From Nymphaea colorata (Eukaryota; Streptophyta; Magnoliopsida; Nymphaeales; Nymphaeaceae), in NCBI RefSeq assembly GCF_008831285.2, contig NC_045139.1:12746704-12810703 (forward strand): a stretch of DNA of 64,000 nt, in the 5' to 3' direction. The position numbers and the translations under genes were made by a program. The notes beneath the pieces are model-generated. The model made no database searches. It worked only from the letters and a program-made list of their open reading frames with translations, and was not told where the DNA came from. Positions within the stretch are counted from its first letter, which is position 1; each line of letters starts with the position of its first letter. Positions 10,455 to 23,773 of this stretch are shown piece by piece.

Positions 10455-13400
10455 CCTCTAAGAAAGTGGAAGAGAAAAAAAGAATTGAAAGCAATAGGCA
10501 ACATTTCCAGCATATCTCGGTTCCCCTTTTCCCTCACTATGTTAATATTGTCTGGCACTATCATTTGCTCCTTTCTCTTCTCCTAGACAAAGAGTTGCTG
10601 CTCAATCTCATCATTAATTGATGTTTGCAGCTTCCTCTTCTTGTCCACAAAGATGTGCCGCTTTATCGTCATCAATCTTCCTCCTCCACTAAAATTGAGC
10701 ATGCTTTTGCATAACTATCTGATGAGTCCTTCTTTTTAAGTTTTTTTTGTTGATGTTGAATAATGAATAGTTCTTATTTTATTTTTTTTAATATAAAATA
10801 TCCTTTCCACAAGTGACTATTGTCTTTCCAACTACTGATTCTCGTTGTTTTCCAAATTTCTTCCAGATATGTGGACATTGTTTTGGCTTCAGAGAAAGGG
10901 AAGATAAAACACTGCAAGATCCAAGTATAAGATGCCTATGCAATTGTCAATAAGAGTTGCTGCTTTCGTTGTTGATTTCCTCGTGATTTGTTTTTTAATT
11001 TCCTGATATATGACTGCTTAGCCAAGGTAAGGGAAAGATTTTTATGAGTAGAATTTACACCATTACAGTTTTTGTTAGTGTTTGTCCAGCTTCTCTAACC
11101 TTTCCTTTATATTTTTAAATGGAAGTCTAACAAGAAAAAAAAAGTGAGCCTTAAATGTGTAACAAGGTATTATGTTAGACTTGTCACCCACTTTTATTGC
11201 AAATGTGGGAAAAAATAGCAAGGAGAATTTTTCCTTTTGTTCTTTCCTGCTTTTTGCTGGTCTTCAAAAATTTTTAGCATCGTTGCTTGCTTGTTTAAAT
11301 TCCACAGATTTCTTGACCCGGAAGTTGGATGTGAAGGAAGTATGAAAGTGGAACCTCGTGCAAGCTGTGATTCTTGAACGAAGTATATGGTAATCTAGTC
11401 CTAACCCTCATAAGAACAATGGTAAAATCCTTGGTTACATATGTTTTTGTGGTGGTTTTCTATCGTGACACATGGAGCCGCCTTGTATGTATATTTTATT
11501 AAATGTTGTTATTGCCTTTGTCAGATGAGTTGGTTTCTTTAACATTATTAAATTCTTAAAATTAAATTGATCAGAAACTTTTAATTAAGTGCTCATATTA
11601 GAAACTGTGAAAACTTGAAGCATAGGTAACTCATTTTCTGCCAACGTTCCTTAGTTAATGGTGGTGGGAATAATTAGTTTCTCATACTTTACTAGTTTCA
11701 TTATAATTATTGTTATTAACTTCTCCATGGTAATGTTGTCAATTATTGGAATCAAGAGTCAATGATGTTCTAAAAAGGTTCTCATAAATGAATGCGTACA
11801 ACGGTTTTAATGTGCCTTTTTCTTTTTTACTTTTGAGGTGTCTTGATTTTTTCTTTTGGTCTAATGTGGTTGATTCTGAGTGTTTCAATAACTTTGCAAA
11901 TACTAAGCATGATCAGCCCATTCAGCATCCTTATATAATATTATAATAAGGCAATTAAAATTTTGGTTTTTAGCGGATAAGGCAAGGAAATTCTGATGCA
12001 CAAGCCGATTCTATATGGCTGTTTCGATAGTACTAAGTAATAAGAATTTTGACTGCATAGGTATTATAAAATATGGATTTTAATAGAAAGGGCAATTTGT
12101 AGTAGCTTTTTCTTTATTTCTTGGTTTGAATTTACCTTGAAATTCTGTTTGCTGGATTTATTCAACATGTAACAGTTGGTTCATCATTTGTTTGCATAAC
12201 TATTATTCTCCTAATTTTGTTACCTGATGTTCAAGACATTTTCATTTCATACGAACATTCTCATGTTATACGGAGTTTGATTCATAGTCATAAATAATGT
12301 TTTGGAGTTTTAAATGGCAAGTTTTTTCATGGGTATAATACCGTGAGCTAGAAAGAAAGAAAAAAAGAAAAAATATATATATTAATTTTTTAAATTGTTT
12401 TGAAGAATCTTAAAAAATCATAAAAATTAGGAAAAAATAAAATAAATGAGAAACTAGTAAAACAACATAAAAAGGTATGTAACAAAAAAAAAATTTAAAA
12501 ATGGTCACGAGTACTCAAAGAAATACATAAGTAACATCCAGTAACCAAAAAAAAAAAGAACATATCAATCTTTAATCTTCATTTCAGGAAGTATAGTCAT
12601 CTTTTTCATTTGTTCTATTGCATCTGCTTCATTATCTTATTCTTCTTCTAAATTTGAAGACAACCTAACCTCAACATTTTCTTCTCCTGGAAATAAATTC
12701 ACATGATCAATATAGATGGATTTGCATTTATCTTCTGTGGTTCTGTAGTTATGTTTTGCAAATGCATATTCATTCTAATGAATGCCACACCAATTAATCT
12801 AGATGGTAAAACATTATTTATCTTCTTCGTATCAACAACTTCAAATGCATTCCAATTTCTTTCACAAGCTAGTTTACTAGGTGACTTAAAATTTTAATTG
12901 CTACAATTTGAAGCATAAGAACAAAAGATCCAAATATCTCCCATCAAGTGCCTAACATGTATTAAAGTTAACAACCAAGCAAAATTGAAAATTATACAAT
13001 TGTAAATTTGTAATTGAAATATTTAACTAATCATAAAAAATTTATCAAAAGTGACACTTACATGGATGAGAAATATCAATAATGCGCATGGTTGACCCAT
13101 CATGAAATAATGAAGGATTTTTGTTGTGATATTTGATCAATTCAAGACCCATTTTTGCATAATCCTCATGAGCAAGAAGATTTATTTTTTTTGTTAGCAA
13201 GTCCAAACCTTCCATAACTTCTGTTGCTGCATATTTGCAACTATGCAAATTACGATTGCGTCTGTTATCAATAATATTGCAACATGCATATATTTTTATT
13301 TCCTATCATTGTTTGCATTCTTGATAGCTTCTTTAGCTCTATCAAGTGCTTCAGATAAATAACCCATAGTGACCAGTTCTCCATCTACCATCTTCAATAC

Positions 13401-13569
13401 TCTTACTAATGGTTCAACAAGCATGTTTATTTCTTTTTCATTTTTCCAAAAATCTTTATTTTGATTGGGACTTATAAGTTCTTTTGCATCATTCTTTTCA
13501 GTGTTTTCTATATGTTTCCATTCATGGGAGACAACCATAAAACATAGGCCCTCTTTTTTGCTTTAAGAT

Positions 13570-13872
<303 letters not shown>

Positions 13873-14174
13873 TTTAAGATAAAACCCAAAAAAATAAATT
13901 GAACGGCAAATCTAGACACACTAGGCCTCCTTAACTCCTCTACCTATGTATAAGTTCTCATTATACTAAAGTTTGTTGCTTATTATATATGAACTTGACA
14001 ATCTGCTTGCTTTGCAAGTGATAGTTGCCACATCTTCTAAACTATCAATGTCTTCATGCATTAAGTCAATTCAATGGCAGCACAAGATGTGGCAAAATAT
14101 TTGGATATTTTCCTTCAAGAATATGTTTCGCCTTTTTATAATTGAAGAGAAATCAAATTCAAATACAATATGAA

Positions 14175-16065
14175 TGTGTTTCAACATAATATCCATATCC
14201 AAATAAGATTTTAGTTAGTGTAGAAACACTAGGTTCATACTGCCATTGGGTCATGCATGCACAAAATAATACAATTGCATAAGCAAAAATACAATGTTGC
14301 TAACCACTTAGTTTTCTGGTCTTGGCCAGTTCTTAGGCTCTCACTCTACTAGTCATTTATAAATTTTGAATTTTAATGGCAAGTAGAGAAATGTAAAAGA
14401 AAGATAGCATAAAGAATATCACATCAAGATATCTCCAATAATATTCTAAAACATCAGTTAGAAAGCAAGGAGATCTCAACTTTAAATTTTTGAACGTGAA
14501 TTTCGTCCTTTATTTTCAAAACTATACTCGTGACCCCCTTATAGCAATTTCAATAAGTACGAGCATATTGTATATAAAATCTCATTTTTCATTGAAATTG
14601 CATAATAATTTTTCAAAACCCTCTTTTAGCAATTTATAATAAGTCTGGGTGCCTATACAAAATTGTATTTTAAAATCTCACTTTTCAACTGAAATTGCAA
14701 AACAATTTTTTTGGATCCCCCTTTTAGCAATTTATAATAAGTCTGAGGGTAATTGTACGAAATTTCATATAAAATTTCAGGTCTTCATTGAAATTAACTT
14801 TCCCAAGCCTTTTTTTGAAAAGTTTTTCACAAAAATGTTGTGGCATTAAAAAAATTTGACAGCGTTCTTGAACATTTTGCTAATAAAATGGACTAAATTT
14901 GTAATTTTTAAAATTGCGTATAGATGCACCCGAACTGAGTTTTTTTTTTCTTGAGACCTTCTCTCTCCTTTTGCGAGAGCCTTGCTCTTCCAGGGTTTGG
15001 CCGACCATCTTCCTCTTTGCTCGGCTACCTCTACAACCAGCCTAGCTCGTTTTATGGCGCGAGGAAGACGCTCCTACCAGCGAGAGGGAGATGGCCTCTA
15101 CTACCACCAAGAGGAAGAAGACCAGAGAGTGTCTCTCTGCTGCAACCGTGAGCAGGACGACTGGACACCGGTCGGCTAGCAGTAGGTGTTGCAAAACAGT
15201 CTCTGCAAGGGTTTGGGGTGTTGCTGGAGGTGCGACCAGTGAGCTCCAACGCCTCTGAGAAAAGAGGAGCTATCTGTTGTTGTGGCATGGAAGATGTCCG
15301 GCTAAGCAACAGACATTCTCAAACCCTCTCAACTTGGTCTGGGTCAATGCCAAAAAAAAATTGCCAAGAGCAGTGCCGAACACGGTCATCCGACTACCTG
15401 CGCATTGCTCTGGGCCATAGGTCTACAAATATAGACTCTGTCAACAGTGACAGAGGTCAAGACTGAAGATATGTTGGATCCACCGGAAAAGGTAGCAGCG
15501 GCGAATCATCAGCCTTAGACGGAAAGCAAACAAAAAACCCTTTCTACTACTGCTTGGTTTGAGCAGGGTCTCCAGTTAAGCAAAAAGAGAAAACCGGCAG
15601 ATGTAATCTCCCTCTCTCATACTATGCGTGTTTCCATGCCAGACCCTCGATGAGTGTTCTAATATTTATTCGTATTACATCTTTCTTATTTTCTTTTAGA
15701 AAAACTTCTTTCAAAAAGGAAAACTTGATGTTTGTGCATGCTTAGGTTAGAGTTCGACCCTGTCCTCTGTCTCCTTGGGACTCAGATACAACCATAGAAC
15801 TTTGCATAACATGATATATCAGATCTCTGAAACTTTAAAAAAATTTTGAACTAGCATGCTTCATGCATTAGATTAGAAGAGTCTAACATGCTTTCACATT
15901 CAAGAGTTACAATCTGAAATAGCATGTTAACATAACTGTATACTAGTGCCGCACAGATAGTGTATGCATCACAGGCACTACATGGGTCGGATTTCACTTA
16001 CTGGAAATTTCACAAAGATGGCATGCAAAAATAAGTCATATAGACATGTAGTCTGGTCTCTACTA
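14175..16065. other. Unassigned; GC-richer patch at about 14940-15640
   Basis: No recognised gene or transposon. A (T)n tract at 14941 is followed by a GC-richer 700-bp patch with short open stretches in several frames. None resembles a family I know. A short degenerate repeat (CCCTTTTAGCAATTTATAATA) recurs between 14540 and 14740. Confidence 0.4.
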
Positions 16066-16073
16066 AGACTAGT
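16066..16073. repeat. Left target-site duplication of hAT-1
   Basis: AGACTAGT, identical to 21582-21589 at the other end of the element. The match extends to TAAGACTAGT because the flanking bases also agree. Confidence 0.9.
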
Positions 16074-16628
16074 TAGGGCTGGGCATCGGGCCGGGCTGGC
16101 CCGCCCCGATAAAAATTAAAAATCAAAGCCCGGCATTAGAAACGGGCCCGCCCGAGGCCCGGCCTGTTTCTAAATGGGCCGGGCCGGGCTCGTGTAATAT
16201 CAGGCCTCGGGCTTCAGTTTATGCCCAAGGCCCGGCCCAGCCCGACTGTTAATGGGCCGGGTGGGCTGGGCCGGGCTTTGAGGCGGGTATGCCTTCTTAC
16301 TCCAATGATACATGTCATTTGTCAATCAATATTCATCTTGCAATTCTGCTAGGATCCACCTTCAAGAATTCTCAAGGCCTGCCCTTCAATCTCCTTATGT
16401 CCTCATCAACCTCTAAGATAAACTTGACTTTCACTGTAAGCCTCTAGCTCACTCAAGAAATGAACACGATTTAACAACCATGTGTACTTAAGAGAATAAC
16501 AAAAGCAAGAAATTATACTAATAAACTTAACCAAGGGTCTATAATAAGAATACTATCGTTTGATACAACACATCCTTAAAAAATAGAAGTTGCAGGGCCC
16601 AGGCACACCTATTTCTTGACTGATACAA

Positions 16629-16711
16629 TGTCAACGAATTACCAACATTTAGCCAATGAAAGCTATAAATTGTCAACAAATTACCAACATTTAGCCAATG
16701 AAATCTATATA
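16629..16711 (+). repeat. 42-bp tandem duplication in hAT-1
   Basis: Two adjacent copies of a 42-bp unit beginning TGTCAAC (16629 and 16671) differ at a few positions. Confidence 0.85.
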
Positions 16712-16914
16712 AAAACTGAATATATTAAAAATGTCAGCAATATATGAGATTGAATCTAATAAAGAGCATATATCACACCATTCTGTAAAGAATTGATCAC
16801 CTCAGTCCATTGCAATATAAAATCATTCATCGGTTCAATGTGATTTAACAAGCAGTAATAGAAATAAAAAGCTTCAAATAAGACACAACAATGAACAAGG
16901 AACAACCCTTTTCT

Positions 16915-17073
16915 GGGTCTATAGAATAATGAAAATCACTTAATCAGTGGGCCTGGATACATATGTTTCACTAACAAATCTGAATAACCCTCTTAAGGGG
17001 TCTATAGACAAATGAAAATCACTTAATCAGTGGCCTGGTTACATATGTTTCACTAACAAATATGAATAACCCT
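16915..17073 (+). repeat. 83-bp tandem duplication in hAT-1
   Basis: Two units share GGGTCTATAGA, AATGAAAATCACTTAATCAG and CATATGTTTCACTAACAAAT, with a period of about 83 bp. Both are downstream of the transposase stop. Confidence 0.85.
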
Positions 17074-17528
17074 TTATGTACACCATGATTGCAGTCCTCC
17101 TCTATGTCCACCATATATATTAGGAGGGCTGAGCAAACAAGAGCAACATCTACGTTGTCTTCCCATTGAGCAAAATCTGATCAAGCTTTGTTATGTGACA
17201 TCCTTCTCCTTCATCTGTGTTTTCACTGTAACAACCACACCTATTGCATTTGCATGAGAAAGCAAAGAGAGAAAGAGAGACAATAAGATTGATCTAATAT
17301 GGTGCAACATTATGTTTATAGGATAAGAAACCAACCTGTGTGTGCATGTGTGTCAAGGAGATTTTATAAAATGTCAAGGAAATGTTTTACCCTAATGAAA
17401 TATAAATCATGCTAATTCGTCACCAGAAGATTCTTCCTTATCTTCAAAACTACAAAAAACACATCACCACAAGCAAACTACAATGTTAGTATATAATGAA
17501 AAACAAAATGAATGATTAAAATTCAACA

Positions 17529-19486
17529 TTAAACAATAAACATCTTACTTTCACATGAGATATCTTCATTACAATTCCAACTCTGTGTGCAAACTAGTGC
17601 TTCAGCAGTTTCAGAAGTGGTTGAACATCGATAATCATTAATGTTTCTTCCAGCTGTACTGAATGCATACTCAGATGCAACTGTGGATATAGGGACTACC
17701 AAGATATCTCGAGCCATTTTGGATAAAACTCTATGTTTACTTTCATTTGCCTTCCACCAAGATAATATATTGAAGTCTTCATTAGGCCAAGATCGTTCTA
17801 TTTAAATATGCTTCCAGATCTGTGTGAGGTACTTCAGGAGATGCAAAACTCATGTAATATGTGAAGAAGGCATCTTTTGGAAAAGTTGAAGCCCTCTCTT
17901 CTTCAAAATCAACAATGGCGTTGTTTGCATTTTCATTTTCTTCATTGGTTGTACCATACACGTTTTTGTACTCAGCATACAATTCATGAAAATTGATCCC
18001 TATTTTTTTTATATTGTACCATTGCATCAATTTCATTTAGACTCTCATGCACATACTTCAAATATCCTAGTTTGGACCTAGGATCTAAGACAAATGCAAT
18101 TCCAAAGAGGACAATGTAGTCATTTTTCCAATATTTATCAAACTTTTCTTGCATTTTGTATGCTAATGACTTTATATAATCATTGTCTGCCAATTGATGT
18201 TTACGCAAATGGTTGTGTACCTTCTGTATTTCTTCAAAAACCACATTAGTTGTTACGTTTCTAGTGGTAGAGAAGATATTTGTAACATTATAGAATAACT
18301 TCAAAAACTGGCACAGGGTAGTTGCATAAGACCATTCATCATCAGAAGGTAAATTTATATAATTGGGATCTACAGAAGCTAAATGTTGAAATGCATCTTT
18401 GTAGAACAATGCATCTCTCAACAGGACATATGTAGAGTTCCATCGAGTTGGAACAACATAAGTTAATTTCTTTGTACCAATCAAGTCCACAGTTCTTATA
18501 CAATCCTTAAAGGAATGTAACCGCTTTGGTGATCCTTTTACATATTTAACACTTTCACGAACTTTTGAAATTGTAACATGCAGATCCTGCATACTATCTT
18601 GAACCGTAATATTTAGAATATGTGCACCACAACGAATATGCAAATGTTTCCCTTGCATTGGAATAAGATTTCTTCTTCCTAAGTTCATTTTCAGTGTAGT
18701 TATTGCACAATCATTCGTCGGACAATTGTCAGTAGTAACAGAAAATAACTTTAACTGAATGTTCCATTTAGAGATGCATTCTAATAAAACCTCACACAAA
18801 CTATTTGCATTATGTGGCAGAGGTACATATACAAAATTGAACATACGAGCATGCAACTTCCAATATCTATCAACATATTGTTCTGTCACACATAGATAAC
18901 CCAATGTCTGCTGTGAAGTCCACATATCAAATGTCAATGAAACTCGCTATATAGAATCATTTATAAATCCTTCAAGTCGGGCTTTCTCAGTCTTGTACAT
19001 TGACATAATTTTTCTTTTCAAAGTTCTTCTAGAAAATGAAATGAACTTATGGTTGCAAGCTTGAAGAAGTTTATTATGATATTTATATTCTGCCAAATTG
19101 AACAAAAGCTCATGTGCTATTACACACTTTGACATCAACTTTCTTATAGAGTCTATGTCAAATTTTTGTATACATACAGAAGTTGCACCAGAGTCACTAA
19201 CTGCAAGTGATAAAGTTCTTTGCTTTCCTTCATTTATTCGCCTACTTAAACAAGATTTTATATGTCGACTTAAATGGCTAGTTCCATGAGCACTGCTTGC
19301 TTTCAGTCGTTCTTCACAATGTTTGCATTTGGCAAACTCTTCTCATTTATATGTAACCAATATAAAATCAATCCATACTGTTGAAGTCCTTTTTCTCTTG
19401 GAGACAACTTCTCTCTCGGTAGATGATTCAGCAGTTTCCATATTAGAAGTTGGAGAATATTCTTTATCAAAAGAACGAGGCGACAT
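17529..19486 (-). pseudogene. BED-finger hAT transposase, four disruptions
   Basis: In its family this enzyme binds the element ends and excises and inserts it. The likely start is at 19486 (MSPRSFDKEYSP). A BED-type zinc finger lies near 19190-19330 (FAKCKHCEERLKASSAHGTS, then HLSRHIKSC). The central RNase H-like domain runs over 317 uninterrupted codons (18937-17984), with FDMWTSQQTLGYLC, RCGAHILNITVQD and PTRWNSTYVLLRDAL as family landmarks. The dimerisation domain is at 17529-17717 (VASEYAFSTAGRNINDYR). Disruptions I can place: an in-frame TGA near 19342 before the finger, an in-frame TAG near 18951, a frameshift in an A-run near 18002-18010, and a second frameshift near 17800. It belongs with the RICESLEEPER/Ac-like plant group. 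The order of domains is complete and only the reading frame is lost. Confidence 0.92.
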
Positions 19487-20157
19487 AACTAACATAAGTT
19501 GAAATGACACACGTAAATAACCAAAACAATAAAAATTACCATTAAGATGCACAATATCATAGGAATGGATTATTGAAACTGTTGATAAACAATGACTAAG
19601 ACAGAATAAGTTGCAACTTGTTGAAAGAAACAAGCATACGAAAACATGATCTTTATGTGCAGACCTGAAAGAGAAGCATGTCAACTAAAACAGACGTGGT
19701 ACCATTAACCATATCAATATATAAATGTCAAGTGTGTAACCTTGGCAAGTCAATAGAATTAGGAGTTAAATCAACCTGGTCCAAGAATTGAGTGCCTTGA
19801 TAATGTTTCCTCTCTTGGCTTTGGCACAATCAAAGACCTACAATGTCATCAGAATTAAATTCATGAAGACCAGCATACCTAATAAAGCCAAATGGGATGA
19901 TAATTTTTTATATAGACAGACAAAAAACACAAATTTCTCAGTATTAAGAAATGATACACAGACAATACAGAAGCTAGAAGTTAACTTATGAGACAAACTT
20001 GCCACGGGAGGAGCTAGAAGTTCCTGGTTGGGGAGCAGAGTAACACTTAAATATTAAATTTCTAAGGTCACTTTATGCGTGGTATTCCATTGTAGAGGTA
20101 AAACATTAATTCAAATTGTATCATGCATGAAGGACTACCAGACTAGGTTTTCATTAT

Positions 20158-20439
20158 ATGCTTGTTCATTCAACCATGAGCTTCTCATTCTTTTTGAATC
20201 TTTTTGAGTTTCTGTCCTGCATCAAACTGGACTTACTTGGGATCCCTTGGGTTGATTCTCATGGTTTACTGTTGTTGACAGAGCAAGAGACATCAAAGTT
20301 TGAGGATCCAAATGGTTTTTTGTCAAGAAGCATAACATTGGAGGAAGCCACAAATACTATTCTGTTCTGCAGTTCCATCGTTCATAATCTGGCATATAAT
20401 GCAGCAGCCATCGCTATTGAAAGGGAGGAAAACAGATGA
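20158..20439 (+). other. Exon-like segment, possibly captured host gene fragment
   Basis: This is a 93-codon open stretch inside hAT-1, on the strand opposite the transposase. From about codon 28 the peptide looks like real protein: GLLLLTEQETSKFEDPNGFL, then EEATNTILFCSSIVHNLAY and AAAIAIEREENR before the stop. It recalls a conserved segment I associate with uncharacterised plant proteins, but I cannot name one with confidence. It has no place in a hAT element, so capture of a host exon is the simplest reading. The first 25 or so codons may be intron. Confidence 0.45.
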
Positions 20440-21049
20440 TTTATTTAAAAAAGTTCAGCGTCACAAGCCAACAAGCAAGAAAGATTGGGGCCGTTAGGCA
20501 CCTATGAAATAAACTACGACCTAAACCAGTCGAAACTGAAGGCTGGGTAAATCTTTTGGGCTATTGCTTTCCAGTCCTCTTTTTACATCAAGAAATGTAC
20601 CATGAAAACTTTTATACACAAATAAACATGAAAATAAAATATGTAGAACAGAACAAAAGTTCTAAATCATGGTATATATCATATGGGAACTGGAACTTTT
20701 GTTGCATCTGAAAGCAACCTAGTATTCAGTATATACCAATAATGGGTATTAGAGTTAAAGTCTGCATCTTCTGAAACATCACGCTATTGAAGCTATTGCT
20801 CTCAGGTGTCTGGTACACCCCGCTACTGAAGCTATCACCCAGAGATGTCATGTTTTGCGACGATTCCCTCGAGTAGATCTCTGCGTGTCTAAGGTCTGAA
20901 GAACGACTGCTGAGGCCGTGATGACGTGTAAGACCAACATTCCCCAACAATCACAGTATGCTCAAATAGTTCTGATAGGGAAGAAAAAAAAAGGATGCGA
21001 AACAGGGGAATGAGACAGACAGGGAGAAAGGGGAAAAGTGGCGCACCTG

Positions 21050-21280
21050 ATGGGCGGGGAGACAGCCGATGGGTGACGGCGACGACCAAATGGGATGACC
21101 GGAGGGGCAGCTGATGGGCGACGGGGACGACCTACTGTGAGGACTGGAGGAGGCAGCCAATGGGCGACAGCGATGGAGACCACGACAACCAACTGGGAGG
21201 ACCGGTCACTAGAGGAGGCAGCCGATGGACGATGACGATGGTGACGACCGGAGGAGGCAGCCGATGGGCGACGAGGAAGC
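21050..21280 (+). repeat. GC-rich degenerate tandem repeat in hAT-1
   Basis: Five or so imperfect units share GGAGGAGGCAGCCGATGGGC or a close variant, separated by GACGACC-type spacers. Unit length varies. The block abuts the right subterminal GGCCCG-rich region of the element. Confidence 0.7.
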
Positions 21281-21581
21281 TGTCTTGGACTCTTGAGTGT
21301 TGAGTCTCGACGGCGAGGAGAGGGACTACCGAACAGGGAAGTATCAACGTAATGAACCCTACGTTAATGAAACCATAAGGCCTAACTTCATTTTTTTGAA
21401 AAAAAAAAAATATCGGGCTTCTCGGGCTGCCGATGATCACAACGGCGGACCCGAGCCCGACCCGTTAATTACCGGGCCTGGCCGAGCCCGGTAATTAACA
21501 GCCCGAAAATCATTTTTCCAAGGCCCGAGTCGGGCTGGGTACCGGGTACCTGGCGGCGGCCCGGCCTGGTACCCGGGCTTA

Positions 21582-21589
21582 AGACTAGT
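21582..21589. repeat. Right target-site duplication of hAT-1
   Basis: AGACTAGT, identical to the left copy at 16066-16073. Confidence 0.9.
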
Positions 21590-23359
21590 GTATAGGACAT
21601 TGACCCAGTAGGAAGATTTTAATCTGAATCCCAACATTAAGATTAAAATCTGAAGGACTCTTGTTTTAAATTCGAAATAGAGATGTTATAAAAGCCAAAA
21701 TATCATTCATGTGATTAATTCTCATGATCCAAAATTCAAGTTAAAAGTTCCAATAAATCTGATCTTGTATTCATGATTGCATCTTTTAAAGATCCAACTT
21801 CTAAAAAGATAGATCCAAATATAATAAATACCAAGTTTAAGAATCTTGTATTTGGGTATGATTATGTGAATACTAATCTAAGATTGACAATTTAAAGTTC
21901 ATAGTGTAAAATCTGATCCAAAATCCAGAACCTGAGACATCAGATCCAAAATTTAGGGTTCGAATACAAAATCTGATATCCAAAATCCATAATATGTCAT
22001 CCATTATCTAAGATTTAGGATTCAAGGCTCAATACATGAAATGTAATTCAAAATCCAAAATCTAAGATTTAAGAGCCTAAATTTTAGATCCAAGATCCAC
22101 AATCTAATATTTGAGATCTAAAATCCAATATTTGAAATTTGAAGTCCGTTTAGATCATGAAAGACTCTTGGTTTGAATTTGATAACTTCATTTGAGATCC
22201 AAGATCCAAGGCTAGGGGTGGATCGGTCAAGAGAATTGGGTTCAGTCTTGCCTACATTGGGTTTAGACCTACATAGGGCTGGGTTTGAAGTAAAAGCTTG
22301 CTTGGGGGTTAGGCCCCCTTCCTTTATTGCAACAAAATGGATATGTACAAGGGAAGGCCAAGCGACCTGAACAGTAAAAGAACAAAGGATTGGCCCAACC
22401 CTTCACAAAAAAAATGAAATCAACCATAGCCACCAAACTATGTCTATACATTGAAGTCAGCAAAATAGTCATTGGGCTCATGGGCATGTTCCATGATCAG
22501 ACAGCCTAAATCAACTGTAGCATCATCCTGTTTCACTGAAATTCTCCCCTGAACTTGGCTAAAACACCTAGCCCACATACATGGCTTAGGCGTTTTTGAA
22601 ATTATTTTAAAGATATTGATTTTGAAATATTATAAAGAAAATTATGTTTTGAAATGGTTCTTATATGAGGACCAAGCTAGATTCAGGTTTTCACATATTT
22701 GAGTTAATGCACACATGATATGCTACTACGCTTACCCAATTTGGTTTCAGACATGGGATGCATGTGGGTGTAATGTGATTCAGCGCATGTTAAAAATATA
22801 AGTGCAATGCATGATTAAAGAAGCATGAAAGAAAACTATATTCTATATGATTGCTTTTAAGTAAAACTAAGTATACAAATGCAAAGAAATTAAAAGAAAT
22901 AGACAATGGAGGAACATACCTAAACCCTATGTCTACCCTAAAGACATTAAAATAAATTTTAATCTAGAAAAAAAACATTCTCAATTACAACATTATTAAA
23001 GCAACTAAGAAAAATAAATTAAGCTAGTCATGCTAAAAGCAAAAAGAAAACTAAACAAAACATGCTTAAAAAGCAAAAACTAAACTAAACATGCATAAAG
23101 AACCAGATTGTAAATTAAAAAAAAGAAAAAAGAAATTACCTGAAGCTGGTGCCCTAGTTGAGCTCGATTTAAATTAACTTGTTTTGATCTGGACCCCTTT
23201 TTTGAGTACCCAATTGAAACTTTACAAACTCATTGAGCTTCTCAACGAATATTTCAAAGTGTGTGGTGAGAGGGGGGGGTGAAGCCCTATTAGAGGAGAG
23301 AGAGAGAGAGAGAGAGAAGGGGGTTACCCCCTTGAGATTTTTGATCTAGGACTAAACTC
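21590..23359. other. Unassigned AT-rich DNA with degenerate short repeats
   Basis: From about 21600 to 22140 the words AAAATCCAAAATC and AGATCCAA recur irregularly, similar in composition to the LTR sequence at 31290-31430. The stretch 22560-23345 has the look of a plant LTR, but I could not find its ends, a primer site or a partner copy. A (GA)n run is at 23296-23317. No gene seen. Confidence 0.4.
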
Positions 23360-23773
23360 CTAGTCCCTCTCTCTCCTCTCAAAAGCACAAAACTTTAGGT
23401 TAAAATGTGTTTTTAAGCAGAAAAATGTTTGTCGCAATTTAGTTCGGACACAGAATTTGATTCTGTAAAAAGCCAAGCATGCATGAGGGTGGTGCTGCTG
23501 GTGGCGATGGCGGTAGTTGTGATGGCGTGTGGGTTTCCAGATCCTGAAAGCGGAGGTGTAGGTTGGGGTGCTATTGCAGTTGTACTCATAGTCGCCAGGG
23601 GAACACGACGTGTGGTTGACGCTACTGGAGCAGCAATGGCATGTGATGAAGTATCCGACGGATTTTCCTACGTGCTTGCCCTTCTTCATCATGCCCTCGA
23701 GGCCGGATCTTAGGATGTTAAGGACTGACTTTGCTACGTGAGAAGATACAACAGTTGCTGGCTTTTCTTCCAT
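23360..23773 (-). pseudogene. Truncated DUF761-type (ACRE146-like) gene
   Basis: The first 97 or so codons match the gene at 41826-41368: start MEEKPATVVSSHVAKSVLN, then LRSGLEGMMKKGKHVGKSVG, a Cys/His stretch, and a YNCNSTPTYTSAF motif followed by a His-rich run. The match breaks at about 23484, inside the His-rich segment. The remaining codons (ending FERRERD) are unrelated sequence, so the C-terminal half is gone. The break marks the left edge of duplicated segment A. Confidence 0.75.

Larger units (their letters stand above)
16074..21581. mobile_element. hAT transposon hAT-1 (5.5 kb)
   Basis: The element is bounded by an identical 8-bp duplication and has short imperfect inverted ends: TAGGGCTGGGCATC on the left, TAAGCCCGGGTACC as the complement of the right end. 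Both subterminal regions are packed with GGGCCGGGC and GCCCGGCC words, typical of one class of plant hAT elements. Inside is a decayed BED/hAT transposase on the minus strand (17529-19486), two small tandem duplications (16629-16711, 16915-17073), a plus-strand exon-like segment (20158-20439) and a GC-rich repeat block (about 21050-21280). It was once autonomous or close to it. The transposase is now broken. Confidence 0.9.

Noticed and set aside
22560-23345. Possible solo LTR of a gypsy element.
   Set aside because: Composition fits, but no TG...CA borders, target duplication or partner copy could be identified.
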